This document shows, in pieces, positions 9,451-17,460 of a DNA stretch of 64,000 nt (its first letter is position 1; every line of letters begins with the position of its first letter). The notes beneath the pieces were generated by a model. It did not search any database. It had not been told where the DNA came from and saw nothing but the letters and a program-made list of their open reading frames with translations. Made by a program: the position numbers and the translations under genes. Source of the DNA: Bacillus pumilus (lineage in GTDB: Bacteria > Bacillota > Bacilli > Bacillales > Bacillaceae); assembly GCF_009937765.1 (NCBI RefSeq), contig NZ_CP047089.1, forward strand, positions 1,734,272 through 1,798,271. Reading direction: 5' to 3'.

Positions 9451-10175
9451 TGGATCAGCCCCTCGTTTTGAGATGCCCTTTCTCCAATCAGCTCATTCAA
9501 CTTTTTAATCGCTTGTCCAACACCGCCTACTTCATTCATGAGTCCGTATTCTGCCGCCTCATGACCAACAACATTTGTACCTATGTCCCTTGTCAAATTG
9601 CCTTTTGAGAACATGAGTTCTTTAAATTTCTCTTCTGTAATATTGGAGTGGCTTGTCACAAAGTTAATGACTCTTTCCTGCATTTTATCTAAGTATTCAA
9701 AGGTTTGGGGGACACCAATGACAAGACCAGTTAAACGCACAGGATGAATGGTCATTGTGGCTGTTTCCGCAATATAGGAATAATCACACGATACAGCAAT
9801 CGGAACACCAATGGAGTGGCCGCCGCCAAGTACAATCGATACAGTCGGTTTTGATAAAGACGCAAGCATTTCTGCGATCGCTAGTCCTGCTTCGACATCG
9901 CCGCCTACTGTATTTAAGATGATTAAAAGCCCTTCGATTTTTGGGTTTTGTTCTACTGCTACGATTTGCGGAATGACATGCTCGTATTTGGTTGTTTTAT
10001 TTTGTGGTGGAAGCTGCATGTGGCCTTCAATTTGTCCAATAATGGTAAGGCAATGGATGTTTGTATCTTGCGGCAGCTGTGGTATGGCTGTTTCACCAAG
10101 CTGCTGTATTTTGCTCATTATGCTGTCTTTTTCTTCTGGCTTTCGCTCAGGCTGCTGTTCATTTTTTTCGTCCAT
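9447..10175 (-). CDS. tepA: ClpP-fold translocation-enhancing protease TepA
   Basis: A 242-residue ClpP-like serine peptidase. The serine of GGGHSIG near residue 120 and the histidine of MTIHP some 25 residues later are the expected nucleophile and base. B. subtilis TepA is described as degrading signal peptides or small proteins during sporulation and secretion; that role is carried over from the family. The ATG at 10175 (MDEKNEQ) has GGATGGAG upstream, while the longer frame to 10196 has none. It overlaps ylzJ by four bases and follows rnjB after a strong terminator. Confidence 0.92.
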   Translation of the reverse strand: MDEKNEQQPERKPEEKDSIMSKIQQLGETAIPQLPQDTNIHCLTIIGQIEGHMQLPPQNKTTKYEHVIPQIVAVEQNPKIEGLLIILNTVGGDVEAGLAIAEMLASLSKPTVSIVLGGGHSIGVPIAVSCDYSYIAETATMTIHPVRLTGLVIGVPQTFEYLDKMQERVINFVTSHSNITEEKFKELMFSKGNLTRDIGTNVVGHEAAEYGLMNEVGGVGQAIKKLNELIGERASQNEGLIQ

Positions 10176-10255
10176 TTGTCTCCATCCTTTCCTCAAACTC
10201 TCCTCCTATTATGAACAAGAAGACCGTATTCAATCCGCATTGCTCACACCTCATC

Positions 10256-10292
10256 AAAAAAGCCCAAAGAGCTTATGCTCCTTGGGCTTTTT
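10256..10292 (-). terminator. Terminator after rnjB
   Basis: A long perfect-looking stem AGCCCAAGGAGC / GCTCTTTGGGCT has T runs on both sides, so it can work in either direction. It lies just after the rnjB stop. Confidence 0.92.
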
Positions 10293-10299
10293 CATCACA

Positions 10300-11967
10300 T
10301 CATACTTCCATAATAATTGGAATGATCATTGGCTTACGTTTTGTTTTTTCATATAGGAATTGATTGAGTACGTCGCGCATGGATTGTTTCAATGTTGACC
10401 ATTCAACAATTGAGTTTTCCGTTTGCTCTTTGACAATTCCTTTGACCATTTCTGTCGCTTTCACAATCAGTTCTTCAGATTCTCTGACATACACAAATCC
10501 TCTTGTGATGATTTCAGGTCCAGAAATTAATTGTTTCTTTTGTTTGTCGAGCGTAATGACGACAATTAAGATACCGTCTTGAGACAGTAGGCGTCTATCG
10601 CGTAACACAATGTTCCCGATATCACCAACACCAAGACCATCGATTAAAATATTGCCTTGGTGAACTTTTTCACCGATCTTGACGTTCTGTCCTCTAAACT
10701 CGACAACATCTCCTTTATCAATCAAGAAAATGTCACTGCGTTTCATTCCTACTTCTTCCGCAATACGAGAATGTGCTTTTTGCATACGATATTCGCCATT
10801 CACCGGAATTAAATACTTCGGCTTTAGTAAGTTCAGCATAAGCTTTAACTCTTCTTGGCACCCGTGTCCAGAAACATGCACACGTTTTTGTGCAAAAATG
10901 ACTTGTGCGCCGCTTCTTGTAAGGAAATCCACTGTTTTTGAATAGGTGAGTTCTTGGCCAGGAAGAGGTGTAGATGCAATCACAACCGTGTCATCTTTTT
11001 CAATATGAAGCTGTTTGTGATTTTGTTTTGCCATTTTGGTTAACGCAGCAAGAGGCTCTCCGTGGCTTCCAGCTGTCAGGATGACCACATCGTTTTTCGC
11101 CATTTTCTTCACTTCTTGAACTGGTACAAATAATTCTTCGTCTGCTGTGACATAACCAAGTTTGATCGCCAGCTGAAGAGTTGTCATCATATTCTTTCCT
11201 GCTACGGCAAGCTTACGGCCATTTTGATTTGTTGCATTAATGATCTGCTGCACTCGGTTAATGTTAGATGAAGATACAGCCACAATGACACGATTCTCAG
11301 CATTGTACATCGCATTTGAGATTTCGTCTTGGACGAGCGCCTCAGAAGGTGTATAACCTGGTTTTTCAGCATTGGCACTATCTGAAAGAAGTGCTAAAAC
11401 GCCATTGTTTCCAATTTTCGCAATCTCTCCGATGTCACAGGCTTGGTTAAGCGCTGGGGTTTGATCAAATTTAAAATCACCTGTGCATACGATTGAACCA
11501 AGAGAGGTTTTGAAGCTGATCCCAACTGAATCAGGGATGCTGTGATTCGTTCTAAAGAATGATACCTTTGTTGTTTCAAACGTAATGACTGATTTTGCAT
11601 GAACCTCACGCAAGTCAGCTTTTTGATTGAAGCCATATTGTTTTAATTTTTCTCGAAGTAACGCAAGGGTCAGCTTCGTTCCGTAAACTGGTACAGACAA
11701 TTTGCTTAAGCAATGGAATACGCCTCCGATTGCTTCATCATGTCCGTGGGTAAGAAAAATTGCTTTCACCCGATCAGCACGTTCTGTTAAATAAGAGATA
11801 TCAGGAATAACGACGTCAATGCCTAGCATTTCGTTTTCTGGATGCATCAAGCCTGCATCCACCACATATATGTCGGAATCAATTTCAATGACATATAAGT
11901 TTTTCCCGATTTCTCCAACGCCTCCCAGTGCAATAATTCTTACGTTCTCTGTATTTTTCTTTTTCAA
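10300..11967 (-). CDS. rnjB: Ribonuclease J2
   Basis: RNase J2 partners RNase J1 in 5'-3' exonucleolytic and endonucleolytic mRNA turnover. The TTG at 11967 has AGGAGG nine bases upstream and gives 555 residues, the B. subtilis length; the ATG at 12003 lacks an RBS. The metallo-beta-lactamase motif reads THGHDEAIGG (near residue 75) rather than the J1-type HGHEDHIGG, so one metal ligand is missing, as expected for the weakly active J2. Beta-CASP and C-terminal dimerisation regions follow. It has its own promoter and terminator, between dapA and tepA. Confidence 0.96.
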   Translation of the reverse strand: MKKKNTENVRIIALGGVGEIGKNLYVIEIDSDIYVVDAGLMHPENEMLGIDVVIPDISYLTERADRVKAIFLTHGHDEAIGGVFHCLSKLSVPVYGTKLTLALLREKLKQYGFNQKADLREVHAKSVITFETTKVSFFRTNHSIPDSVGISFKTSLGSIVCTGDFKFDQTPALNQACDIGEIAKIGNNGVLALLSDSANAEKPGYTPSEALVQDEISNAMYNAENRVIVAVSSSNINRVQQIINATNQNGRKLAVAGKNMMTTLQLAIKLGYVTADEELFVPVQEVKKMAKNDVVILTAGSHGEPLAALTKMAKQNHKQLHIEKDDTVVIASTPLPGQELTYSKTVDFLTRSGAQVIFAQKRVHVSGHGCQEELKLMLNLLKPKYLIPVNGEYRMQKAHSRIAEEVGMKRSDIFLIDKGDVVEFRGQNVKIGEKVHQGNILIDGLGVGDIGNIVLRDRRLLSQDGILIVVITLDKQKKQLISGPEIITRGFVYVRESEELIVKATEMVKGIVKEQTENSIVEWSTLKQSMRDVLNQFLYEKTKRKPMIIPIIMEV

Positions 11968-12014
11968 AATTCTTATCCTCCTAGTCTCAAGCCCGTCCAT
12001 CATCGCTTAATGCT

Positions 12015-12044
12015 ATTATAACTGAATCTAATTTTAGAAAACAA
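12015..12044 (-). promoter_or_regulatory. Sigma-A promoter of rnjB
   Basis: TTGTTT (12039-12044), an 18-base spacer and a perfect TATAAT (12015-12020) lie about 50 bases before the rnjB TTG start, downstream of the dapA terminator. Confidence 0.75.
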
Positions 12045-12078
12045 GATGAAGTCACATTTTAAGAAAGTGTTTATGTAT

Positions 12079-12118
12079 AAAAAACGGTCATACTCAGGGA
12101 CATCTGAGAATGACCGCT
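12079..12118 (-). terminator. Terminator after dapA
   Basis: The stem GCGGTCATTCTCAG / CTGAGTATGACCGT (one mismatch or wobble) with a six-base loop is followed by TTTTTT. It ends the asd-dapG-dapA transcript. Confidence 0.93.
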
Positions 12119-12138
12119 TACGAAATCTTTTGTTTTGA

Positions 12139-13005
12139 TTAGCTGTTTAAGACGCTGCTTAAATCCAGTCTCTCTTCTTCTGACAAAGGTAGAAGCGGAA
12201 GACGAACCGATCCGACATCTAGTCCTTTTAGCTGAAGAGCTGTTTTAACAGGCGTTGGATTTGGCGCTGAGAATAGCTGTTTCATGATTGGGAGTAGCTT
12301 TTGATGGATCAATGCGGCATTGGCCGTTTGACCTGAAGCATAGCTTTTCAGCATTTGCTGCATATCAAGCCCTACGATATGAGACGCTACAGAGACCACT
12401 CCTTTTGCACCAACAGATACAGCTGGAAGTGTTAAGCTGTCGTCACCTGAATAAACATCGAAATCTTCTGGTGTCTCTGCAATGATTTTTGTCATAGCAT
12501 CAAGATCACCACTTGCTTCTTTGATTGCGACAATGTTAGGTATTTGCGCAAGCTTAATAGTTGTTTCTGGAGCTAATGACGCAACCGTTCTCCCCGGTAC
12601 ATTGTAAAGCATGACAGGAAGAGATGTAGACTCGGCAATGGCTTTAAAGTGTGCATACATGCCTTCCTGTGATGGCTTGTTGTAGTAAGGTACGACAAGC
12701 ATCACTGCATCAACGCCCGCTTCTTCTGCTTTTTTCGTTAGTTTGATAGACGCATTTGTGTTATTACTGCCTGTTCCTGCAATGATTTTACAACGACCAT
12801 TTGCTAATTTTACCGATTGCTGAAAAAGAGCGACTTTTTCTTCAGTCGATAAAGTTGGCGATTCGCCTGTTGTCCCTGCAACGACTAACGAGTCACTGCC
12901 GTTTTTTAGCAAGTAATCAATGAGTATTGATAGCTTTTGGAAATCAATGTTGCCCTTTTTATCAAAAGGTGTAATCATAGCTGTTGCGATATTTCCGAAA
13001 TTCAT
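12139..13005 (-). CDS. dapA: 4-hydroxy-tetrahydrodipicolinate synthase
   Basis: DapA condenses pyruvate with aspartate semialdehyde, the first step towards lysine, meso-diaminopimelate and dipicolinate. The ATG at 13005 (MNFGNIATAMITPF) has GAGGTG upstream and gives 288 residues. The TIM-barrel signatures are present: GTTGE, the catalytic tyrosine in MLYNVPGRT, and the Schiff-base lysine in VAIKEASGD near residue 160. It lies six bases after dapG as the last gene of asd-dapG-dapA. The adjacent dipicolinate synthase operon draws on its product during sporulation. Confidence 0.97.
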   Translation of the reverse strand: MNFGNIATAMITPFDKKGNIDFQKLSILIDYLLKNGSDSLVVAGTTGESPTLSTEEKVALFQQSVKLANGRCKIIAGTGSNNTNASIKLTKKAEEAGVDAVMLVVPYYNKPSQEGMYAHFKAIAESTSLPVMLYNVPGRTVASLAPETTIKLAQIPNIVAIKEASGDLDAMTKIIAETPEDFDVYSGDDSLTLPAVSVGAKGVVSVASHIVGLDMQQMLKSYASGQTANAALIHQKLLPIMKQLFSAPNPTPVKTALQLKGLDVGSVRLPLLPLSEEERLDLSSVLNS

Positions 13006-13035
13006 TTTTTTCACCTCATCATGATTCAATCACAT

Positions 13036-14250
13036 TTATCTTGAAAGTTCAAACACTTCGTGCAGGGCATTGACAGCTGCTCTCATGTTTTCTTCGTTCA
13101 CTAGCACCCAAATGGTCGTATGGCTGTCAGCCGATTGTAAAATCGGAATGTTTTGTTCGGAAAGAGCTGATACAATTTTAGATGTGACACCTGGTACACC
13201 CATGATACCTGCGCCAACAGCTGATACTTTCGCACAATTTGTTGTGACAATTGGCGTATAGCCAAGATCTTTTAGGATCGAGGTGGCCTTTTCAGTCATT
13301 GCACCTGTCACGGTATAGACAATCTCACTCGGCGTAATGTTGAAGAAATCGACACTGATTTGTGCATTAGCCATCGCTTTAAAGACCTCTGTTTGGACGC
13401 TATACTGCCCTTCTTTTGCTGGGACTTTGATTTGCGTCACATCATTGACATGTGCAATACCCGTAATGAGGCGGTCGTACACATCATGGCTCATTTTATC
13501 CGAGTAGTGTGACGTGACGAGTGTGCCCTCTTCATCAGAGTATGTTGAACGGACCCTCATTGGTACTTTTGCTTGCATCGCAATTTCGACAGCTCTCGGG
13601 TGAATGACTTTTGCTCCTTGGTATGCAAGGTTGCAAATTTCTGTATATGTCACGACTCTGAGCGGCTTTGCATTTTCAACAATACGGGGATCTGCCGTCA
13701 TGACGCCTTCTACATCTGTAAAAATATCAATGAAGTCTGCCTGCAATGCAGCACCTAAAGCAGCTGCAGACGTATCACTGCCACCTCGTCCGATTGTGGT
13801 CACGTCTCCATTTTTGGCGGCTCCTTGGAACCCAGCAACAACGACAACATCATGTTCAGATAGTGCCGCTTCGAGACGCTCACACTTCATATCAATAATT
13901 TTCGCACTCGTATGCTCCTTATCTGTCACAAAACCCGCCTGAGCGCCTGTCATCGCTACAGCTTTTAGTCCGTTTTCATTTAGCATACTTGAAAACACAA
14001 CAGCTGAAATATTCTCTCCGCAGGAAACGAGCAAGTCTTTTTCTCGATTTGTCATATGCTGCGCGCTACCGTAAAGCAGACCAAGCAACGTATCGGTCGC
14101 ATAAGGATCGCCTTTTCGTCCCATCGCGGATACGACGACAACCGACTTATAGCCTTTCTCTTTTGCCGATAAGATATGTGCAAGTGCCCTTTTTCTACCT
14201 TGATCATCTTTGACAGATGTACCGCCAAATTTTTGGACAATTATTTTCAC
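13036..14250 (-). CDS. dapG: Aspartokinase I (diaminopimelate-sensitive)
   Basis: The enzyme phosphorylates aspartate, the entry step of the DAP/lysine/threonine/methionine pathway. The GTG at 14250 with GGAG eight bases upstream gives 404 residues starting MKIIVQKFGGTSV, the same length as B. subtilis DapG; the ATG at 14259 lies inside the RBS region. Residues about 1-240 are the amino-acid-kinase domain (KFGGTSV, GRGGSDTSA). Two ACT domains follow, with VGAGIMGVPG near residue 345, the probable meso-DAP feedback site. It sits between asd and dapA. Confidence 0.95.
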   Translation of the reverse strand: MKIIVQKFGGTSVKDDQGRKRALAHILSAKEKGYKSVVVVSAMGRKGDPYATDTLLGLLYGSAQHMTNREKDLLVSCGENISAVVFSSMLNENGLKAVAMTGAQAGFVTDKEHTSAKIIDMKCERLEAALSEHDVVVVAGFQGAAKNGDVTTIGRGGSDTSAAALGAALQADFIDIFTDVEGVMTADPRIVENAKPLRVVTYTEICNLAYQGAKVIHPRAVEIAMQAKVPMRVRSTYSDEEGTLVTSHYSDKMSHDVYDRLITGIAHVNDVTQIKVPAKEGQYSVQTEVFKAMANAQISVDFFNITPSEIVYTVTGAMTEKATSILKDLGYTPIVTTNCAKVSAVGAGIMGVPGVTSKIVSALSEQNIPILQSADSHTTIWVLVNEENMRAAVNALHEVFELSR

Positions 14251-14279
14251 TGTTTTCACTCCAAGTTCATTCTGACGTA

Positions 14280-14319
14280 ACAGAAGAGAGCAGGCGAAAG
14301 ATGCCTAACTCTCTTCTGT
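14280..14319 (-). other. Intergenic hairpin between asd and dapG
   Basis: The asd-dapG spacer forms ACAGAAGAGAG / CTCTCTTCTGT with an internal AGGC / GCCT stem. There is no T run after it on the minus strand, so it is not a standard terminator. It may be an mRNA processing or stabilising element that sets the asd:dapG ratio. Confidence 0.6.
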
Positions 14320-14342
14320 TCGTCCTCATCATCCATTGAATG

Positions 14343-15362
14343 TTAAACTAATTTTAATGCTTTTAAGCTTTCTGCAATTTGAACGGAATTCCATGCAGCG
14401 CCTTTTAGCAGGTTATCAGATACAATCCACATATGGAACCCGTTTGGACGGTCCAAATCTTTCCGAATGCGGCCGACAAATACGTCATTTTTCCCGACAG
14501 CATCTGCAGGCATTGGATAAATTTGCTGAGACGGATCATCTTGCAGTGTAATGCCAGGAGCATCTTTTAGAATGGACTTGACGTCTTCAACTGTTGCGTC
14601 AGTTGATTCTAGTTCGACGTAAACAGATTCTGAATGTCCTGTCTCAATTGGAAGTCTCACACATGTTGCCGCTACTTCCAGCTCTGGCATATGCATGATT
14701 TTTTTCGTTTCATTGATCATTTTCATTTCTTCAAATGTATAGCCATTGTCTTGGAATTTATCAATTTGCGGAATCGCATTAAATGCAATTTGATAAGGCA
14801 TGACTTCCGGCTTCACATCTTCTTTATTTAAAATGGCTTGTGATTGGCTATATAGCTCGTCAATGGCTTCATGTCCTGCACCTGATACGGCTTGGTAAGT
14901 GGACACGATGACTTTTTTCATGCCATACGCCTGACGAAGCGGTTCTAATGCCGCTACCATTTGAATCGTTGAACAGTTAGGGTTTGCAATGATTCCTTTA
15001 TGGTCATGCAAGTCTTTTTCGTTTACCTCTGGTACGACAAGAGGGATGTTTTCGTCCATACGGAAAGCACTTGTGTTGTCTACAACAATCGCACCTCGTT
15101 TGACGGCTTCAGGAGCGAGCGCCTTGGAAACATTTCCTCCAGCACTGAATAATGCAATGTTTACTCCTTCAAAGCTTTCAGGTGTTGCTTCCTGTACAGT
15201 ATACTCTTGACCTCTGAATGTCACTTTTGTTCCAGCAGAACGTTTTGAGGATAGTAGAGTCAGTGTATCCATTTCAAAATCTCTGTCAGCTAGTGTTTTT
15301 AACATTTGTTGACCGACAGCTCCAGTCGCTCCAACTACAGCTACATGCAATCCTCTTCCCAT
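14343..15362 (-). CDS. asd: Aspartate-semialdehyde dehydrogenase
   Basis: Asd reduces aspartyl phosphate to aspartate semialdehyde with NADPH. The ATG at 15362 (MGRGLHVAVVGATGAVG) has AAGGAG eight bases upstream; the frame up to 15413 is untranslated by this reading. The protein is 339 residues, with a GATGAVG nucleotide-binding loop at 10-16 and the catalytic cysteine in NPNCSTIQM near residue 128. It seems seven residues shorter than the B. subtilis protein as I remember it, through a gap after EVMP. It is first in asd-dapG-dapA. Confidence 0.96.
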   Translation of the reverse strand: MGRGLHVAVVGATGAVGQQMLKTLADRDFEMDTLTLLSSKRSAGTKVTFRGQEYTVQEATPESFEGVNIALFSAGGNVSKALAPEAVKRGAIVVDNTSAFRMDENIPLVVPEVNEKDLHDHKGIIANPNCSTIQMVAALEPLRQAYGMKKVIVSTYQAVSGAGHEAIDELYSQSQAILNKEDVKPEVMPYQIAFNAIPQIDKFQDNGYTFEEMKMINETKKIMHMPELEVAATCVRLPIETGHSESVYVELESTDATVEDVKSILKDAPGITLQDDPSQQIYPMPADAVGKNDVFVGRIRKDLDRPNGFHMWIVSDNLLKGAAWNSVQIAESLKALKLV

Positions 15363-15433
15363 CAGTAAAACTCCTTCCGACCCATCCATGATACTTTTCT
15401 TTCGGATGGCCATCCTATGACTTTTTACATTTT

Positions 15434-15461
15434 ATTTTACCATAGAAAAGCAAGGCTTGAA
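15434..15461 (-). promoter_or_regulatory. Candidate vegetative promoter of asd
   Basis: An extended -10, TGG-TAAAAT (-10 at 15434-15439), is preceded at 16 bases by a poor -35 TTCAAG (15456-15461). It lies in the 139-base gap between spoVFB and asd, where I see no strong terminator, so some read-through from spoVF is likely. Confidence 0.45.
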
Positions 15462-15501
15462 GCATCTTTTTTGAATCTTTCATGATTTTCTAGTGAATCT
15501 A

Positions 15502-16095
15502 TTATTCGCTTGGTCCGATTAAAATTGGTTGAATTTGTCTATGCTCTAGTGCCTCTTCTACCGTTTGAGAAAGCAGATCCATGTTTGCGACCATGGAGGT
15601 CGGTTTTTTAAACGGATCATCTTGACCAAATGGAATAAAGAAAATATTTTTTGTCGACATCAGCCTCATCAAATTTGTACCATTTAAGCCTAGCGCATCA
15701 TTTGTTGAAATGCCTAAAACAACAGGACGATGATTTCGAATGGTTGCTTTTGCAGCCATTAAAACAGGGCTGTCTGTCATGGCATTTGCAAATTTCGCCA
15801 TTGAATTCCCTGTTAATGGAGCAATGACCATACAATCAAGTGGCAGCTTAGGTCCGAGCGGCTCTGCTTTCACGATGGAGTCAATCGCCTTAAATCCAGT
15901 CAACTTCTCGATCCGCTCAATCCAGTCCGCCCCATCTCCGAATCTTGTATTCGTGTTCTGAACCGTATATGACACCACTGGTCGGACTTCTGCTCCTTCT
16001 TTTACAAGTGCTTCGATTTGCGGATAAACAGCTTCGTACGTACAGTGGGAACCAGTTAATCCAAAGCCGATTCTTTTCCCTTTTAATGTTGTCAT
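15502..16095 (-). CDS. spoVFB: Dipicolinate synthase subunit B
   Basis: SpoVFB (DpaB, 197 residues) is the flavoprotein-like subunit of dipicolinate synthase, which makes the spore-core chelator dipicolinic acid from dihydrodipicolinate in the mother cell. It has the HFCD/Dfp-type pattern FGLTGSHCTYEA at the N-terminus and VIAPLTGNSMAK near residue 90. Its ATG overlaps the spoVFA stop by four bases, implying coupled 1:1 synthesis. Expression is expected from the sigma-K promoter upstream of spoVFA. Confidence 0.95.
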   Translation of the reverse strand: MTTLKGKRIGFGLTGSHCTYEAVYPQIEALVKEGAEVRPVVSYTVQNTNTRFGDGADWIERIEKLTGFKAIDSIVKAEPLGPKLPLDCMVIAPLTGNSMAKFANAMTDSPVLMAAKATIRNHRPVVLGISTNDALGLNGTNLMRLMSTKNIFFIPFGQDDPFKKPTSMVANMDLLSQTVEEALEHRQIQPILIGPSE

Positions 16096-16994
16096 GATTC
16101 CATCCCCCTTTTTTCCTCTGCAAGTTCACATAAGAGCCCAGAAAGCACTTTTGCAATGATTTGCCCTGCTGTCTTTGGTGCAACAATTCCGGGGAGTCCA
16201 GGTGCAAGAAGCGCCTTCACTCCGTGTTTTTGTGCAAAGTCAAAGTCTGTTCCTCCTGGGCGGGAGGCGATATCCAAAATGAGTGTCTTTGGTGTCATGC
16301 TGACGATGACAGATGAATCTAATACAAGGCTTGGAATGGTATTGATGATGATATCTACATCCGTTACTTCTTCTTTTAACTGGTCCATTGAAAATGGATC
16401 GAGTCCCATTTCAAAGGCCCGTGCTAAATGCGCTGTATCTGCTGCCCCTACTTTTACATCCGCACCGAGTGCCCGAAATGTGCGGGCAATGGTGAGTCCT
16501 GTTCTTCCGAGCCCGAGAACAGCAACTCGTGATCCATGAATCGTATAATCCGTTTGCTGGATGGCCATCATGATAATCCCTTCAACTGTTGGAATAGAGT
16601 TATATATGGCAATATCATCTCGCTCAAACAGTTTCACAAGATTTCGATTCACCTGCTTTGCCAGATTGTCTAAGTACGTATTAGAAATACCTGAGTACAA
16701 GGTACAATGGGCAGGGGTTCTTTCTAAAAATGTTGCTTCTAGTAACACCTGCTCATTTGAGAAAACTGTCGCGACAACACCTTCATCCGTTGCCCCTGAT
16801 ACCGGCAGGATCATACTGTCTACCTGTTCGAATGGAAGTTCTGACATTTTTAGCTTTTCAGCCCCAATAAATCCGTGATCCAGCTGATCAAATCCAACCA
16901 AAAACACTTTGGCATGCTGCTGTGACAGCTTGCGAATAATTTCAAGCTGCCTTGCATCTCCCCCGATCACCGCAACCGTTAAACCGCTCAACAT
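16092..16994 (-). CDS. spoVFA: Dipicolinate synthase subunit A
   Basis: SpoVFA (DpaA, 300 residues) is the dehydrogenase subunit of dipicolinate synthase. The N-terminus VIGGDARQLEIIRKL and a central Rossmann motif VLGLGRTGLTIAR (near residue 156-168) are visible. The catalytic region ends with PGLPGIVAPKTAGQI near residue 270. The RBS GAAGGTG precedes the ATG. It overlaps spoVFB by four bases and lies downstream of a sigma-K-like promoter and the ymxH terminator. Confidence 0.96.
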   Translation of the reverse strand: MLSGLTVAVIGGDARQLEIIRKLSQQHAKVFLVGFDQLDHGFIGAEKLKMSELPFEQVDSMILPVSGATDEGVVATVFSNEQVLLEATFLERTPAHCTLYSGISNTYLDNLAKQVNRNLVKLFERDDIAIYNSIPTVEGIIMMAIQQTDYTIHGSRVAVLGLGRTGLTIARTFRALGADVKVGAADTAHLARAFEMGLDPFSMDQLKEEVTDVDIIINTIPSLVLDSSVIVSMTPKTLILDIASRPGGTDFDFAQKHGVKALLAPGLPGIVAPKTAGQIIAKVLSGLLCELAEEKRGMES

Positions 16995-17051
16995 ACTGAC
17001 CGTTCACCTTCTTTATTTAAAAAAGTCTGTAATATTTTCTGAATCTCCCTT

Positions 17052-17081
17052 TCAGCATATGAGGAGAGGATTCAGCCTGTG
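17052..17081 (-). promoter_or_regulatory. Sigma-K-type promoter of the spoVF operon
   Basis: On the minus strand CACA (17078-17081) is followed after 16 bases by CATATGCTGA (17052-17061). The sigma-K consensus is ACA-like at -35, 16-17 bases, then CATANNNTA. The match is good except for one base at the end, and the operon is known to be sigma-K controlled in B. subtilis. Confidence 0.65.
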
Positions 17082-17102
17082 AACAAATCGAAGAGAGAAA
17101 AG

Positions 17103-17138
17103 AAAAAGAGCACCCATTTATGATGGATGCTCTTTTTC
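17103..17138 (-). terminator. Terminator overlapping the end of ymxH
   Basis: The stem AAAAAGAGCATCCAT / ATGGGTGCTCTTTTT is nearly perfect and ends in T-rich sequence. The ymxH stop codon (17118-17120) lies in its loop, so a terminating ribosome would cover the hairpin. Confidence 0.93.
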
Positions 17139-17402
17139 CCCGGGCGGCTGAAGTGCTTCAGGCACATCGAGAATGATCATATCTGATCCTATTTTTTGAA
17201 TGTGATTCCACGGGACGCGGATGTCATTTCCTTGCTTTCGAAAACCAAACCACTTCACCGAAGGTATAATGAGTGCTGTGATTTGACCGTCCTGTTCATT
17301 GATTTCAAGGTCGGTTTGTCCAAGCACGCCAAGCCGTTCCGCTCTTTTGATATCGACGATCTCTTTTCCTGACAGCTCACTTAGCCTCAAAATCGCATCA
17401 CT
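17118..17402 (-). CDS. ymxH: PRC-barrel sporulation protein, YlmC/YmxH family
   Basis: A small PRC-barrel-like protein that begins LRLSELSGKEIVDIK and contains IRVPWNHIQKIGSDMIILD. This is the YlmC/YmxH pattern found widely in spore formers, with unclear function. I place the start at the TTG 17402 because GGAAG lies about ten bases upstream and family members start MRLSELSGKE; ATGs at 17417 and 17429 have no RBS. This gives 94 residues, slightly longer than B. subtilis YmxH at the proline-rich C-terminus. It follows the accessory kinase gene and has its own terminator. Confidence 0.8.
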   Translation of the reverse strand, partial: SDAILRLSELSGKEIVDIKRAERLGVLGQTDLEINEQDGQITALIIPSVKWFGFRKQGNDIRVPWNHIQKIGSDMIILDVPEALQPPGEKEHPS

Positions 17403-17460
17403 TCCCTTCCGTATCATATATGCAGCCATAAGATGAAATAGACCGTCCCGCTTTTACAAG

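Noticed and set aside
9811-10356. 181-codon plus-strand frame across tepA and the rnjB terminator
   Set aside because: Antisense to tepA, crosses a strong bidirectional terminator, Cys/Ser-rich with no recognisable domain.
12000-15500. Lysine riboswitch or T-box upstream of dapA, dapG or asd
   Set aside because: The gaps are too short or contain only the promoter, terminator and hairpin listed; no L-box-like conserved core is seen.
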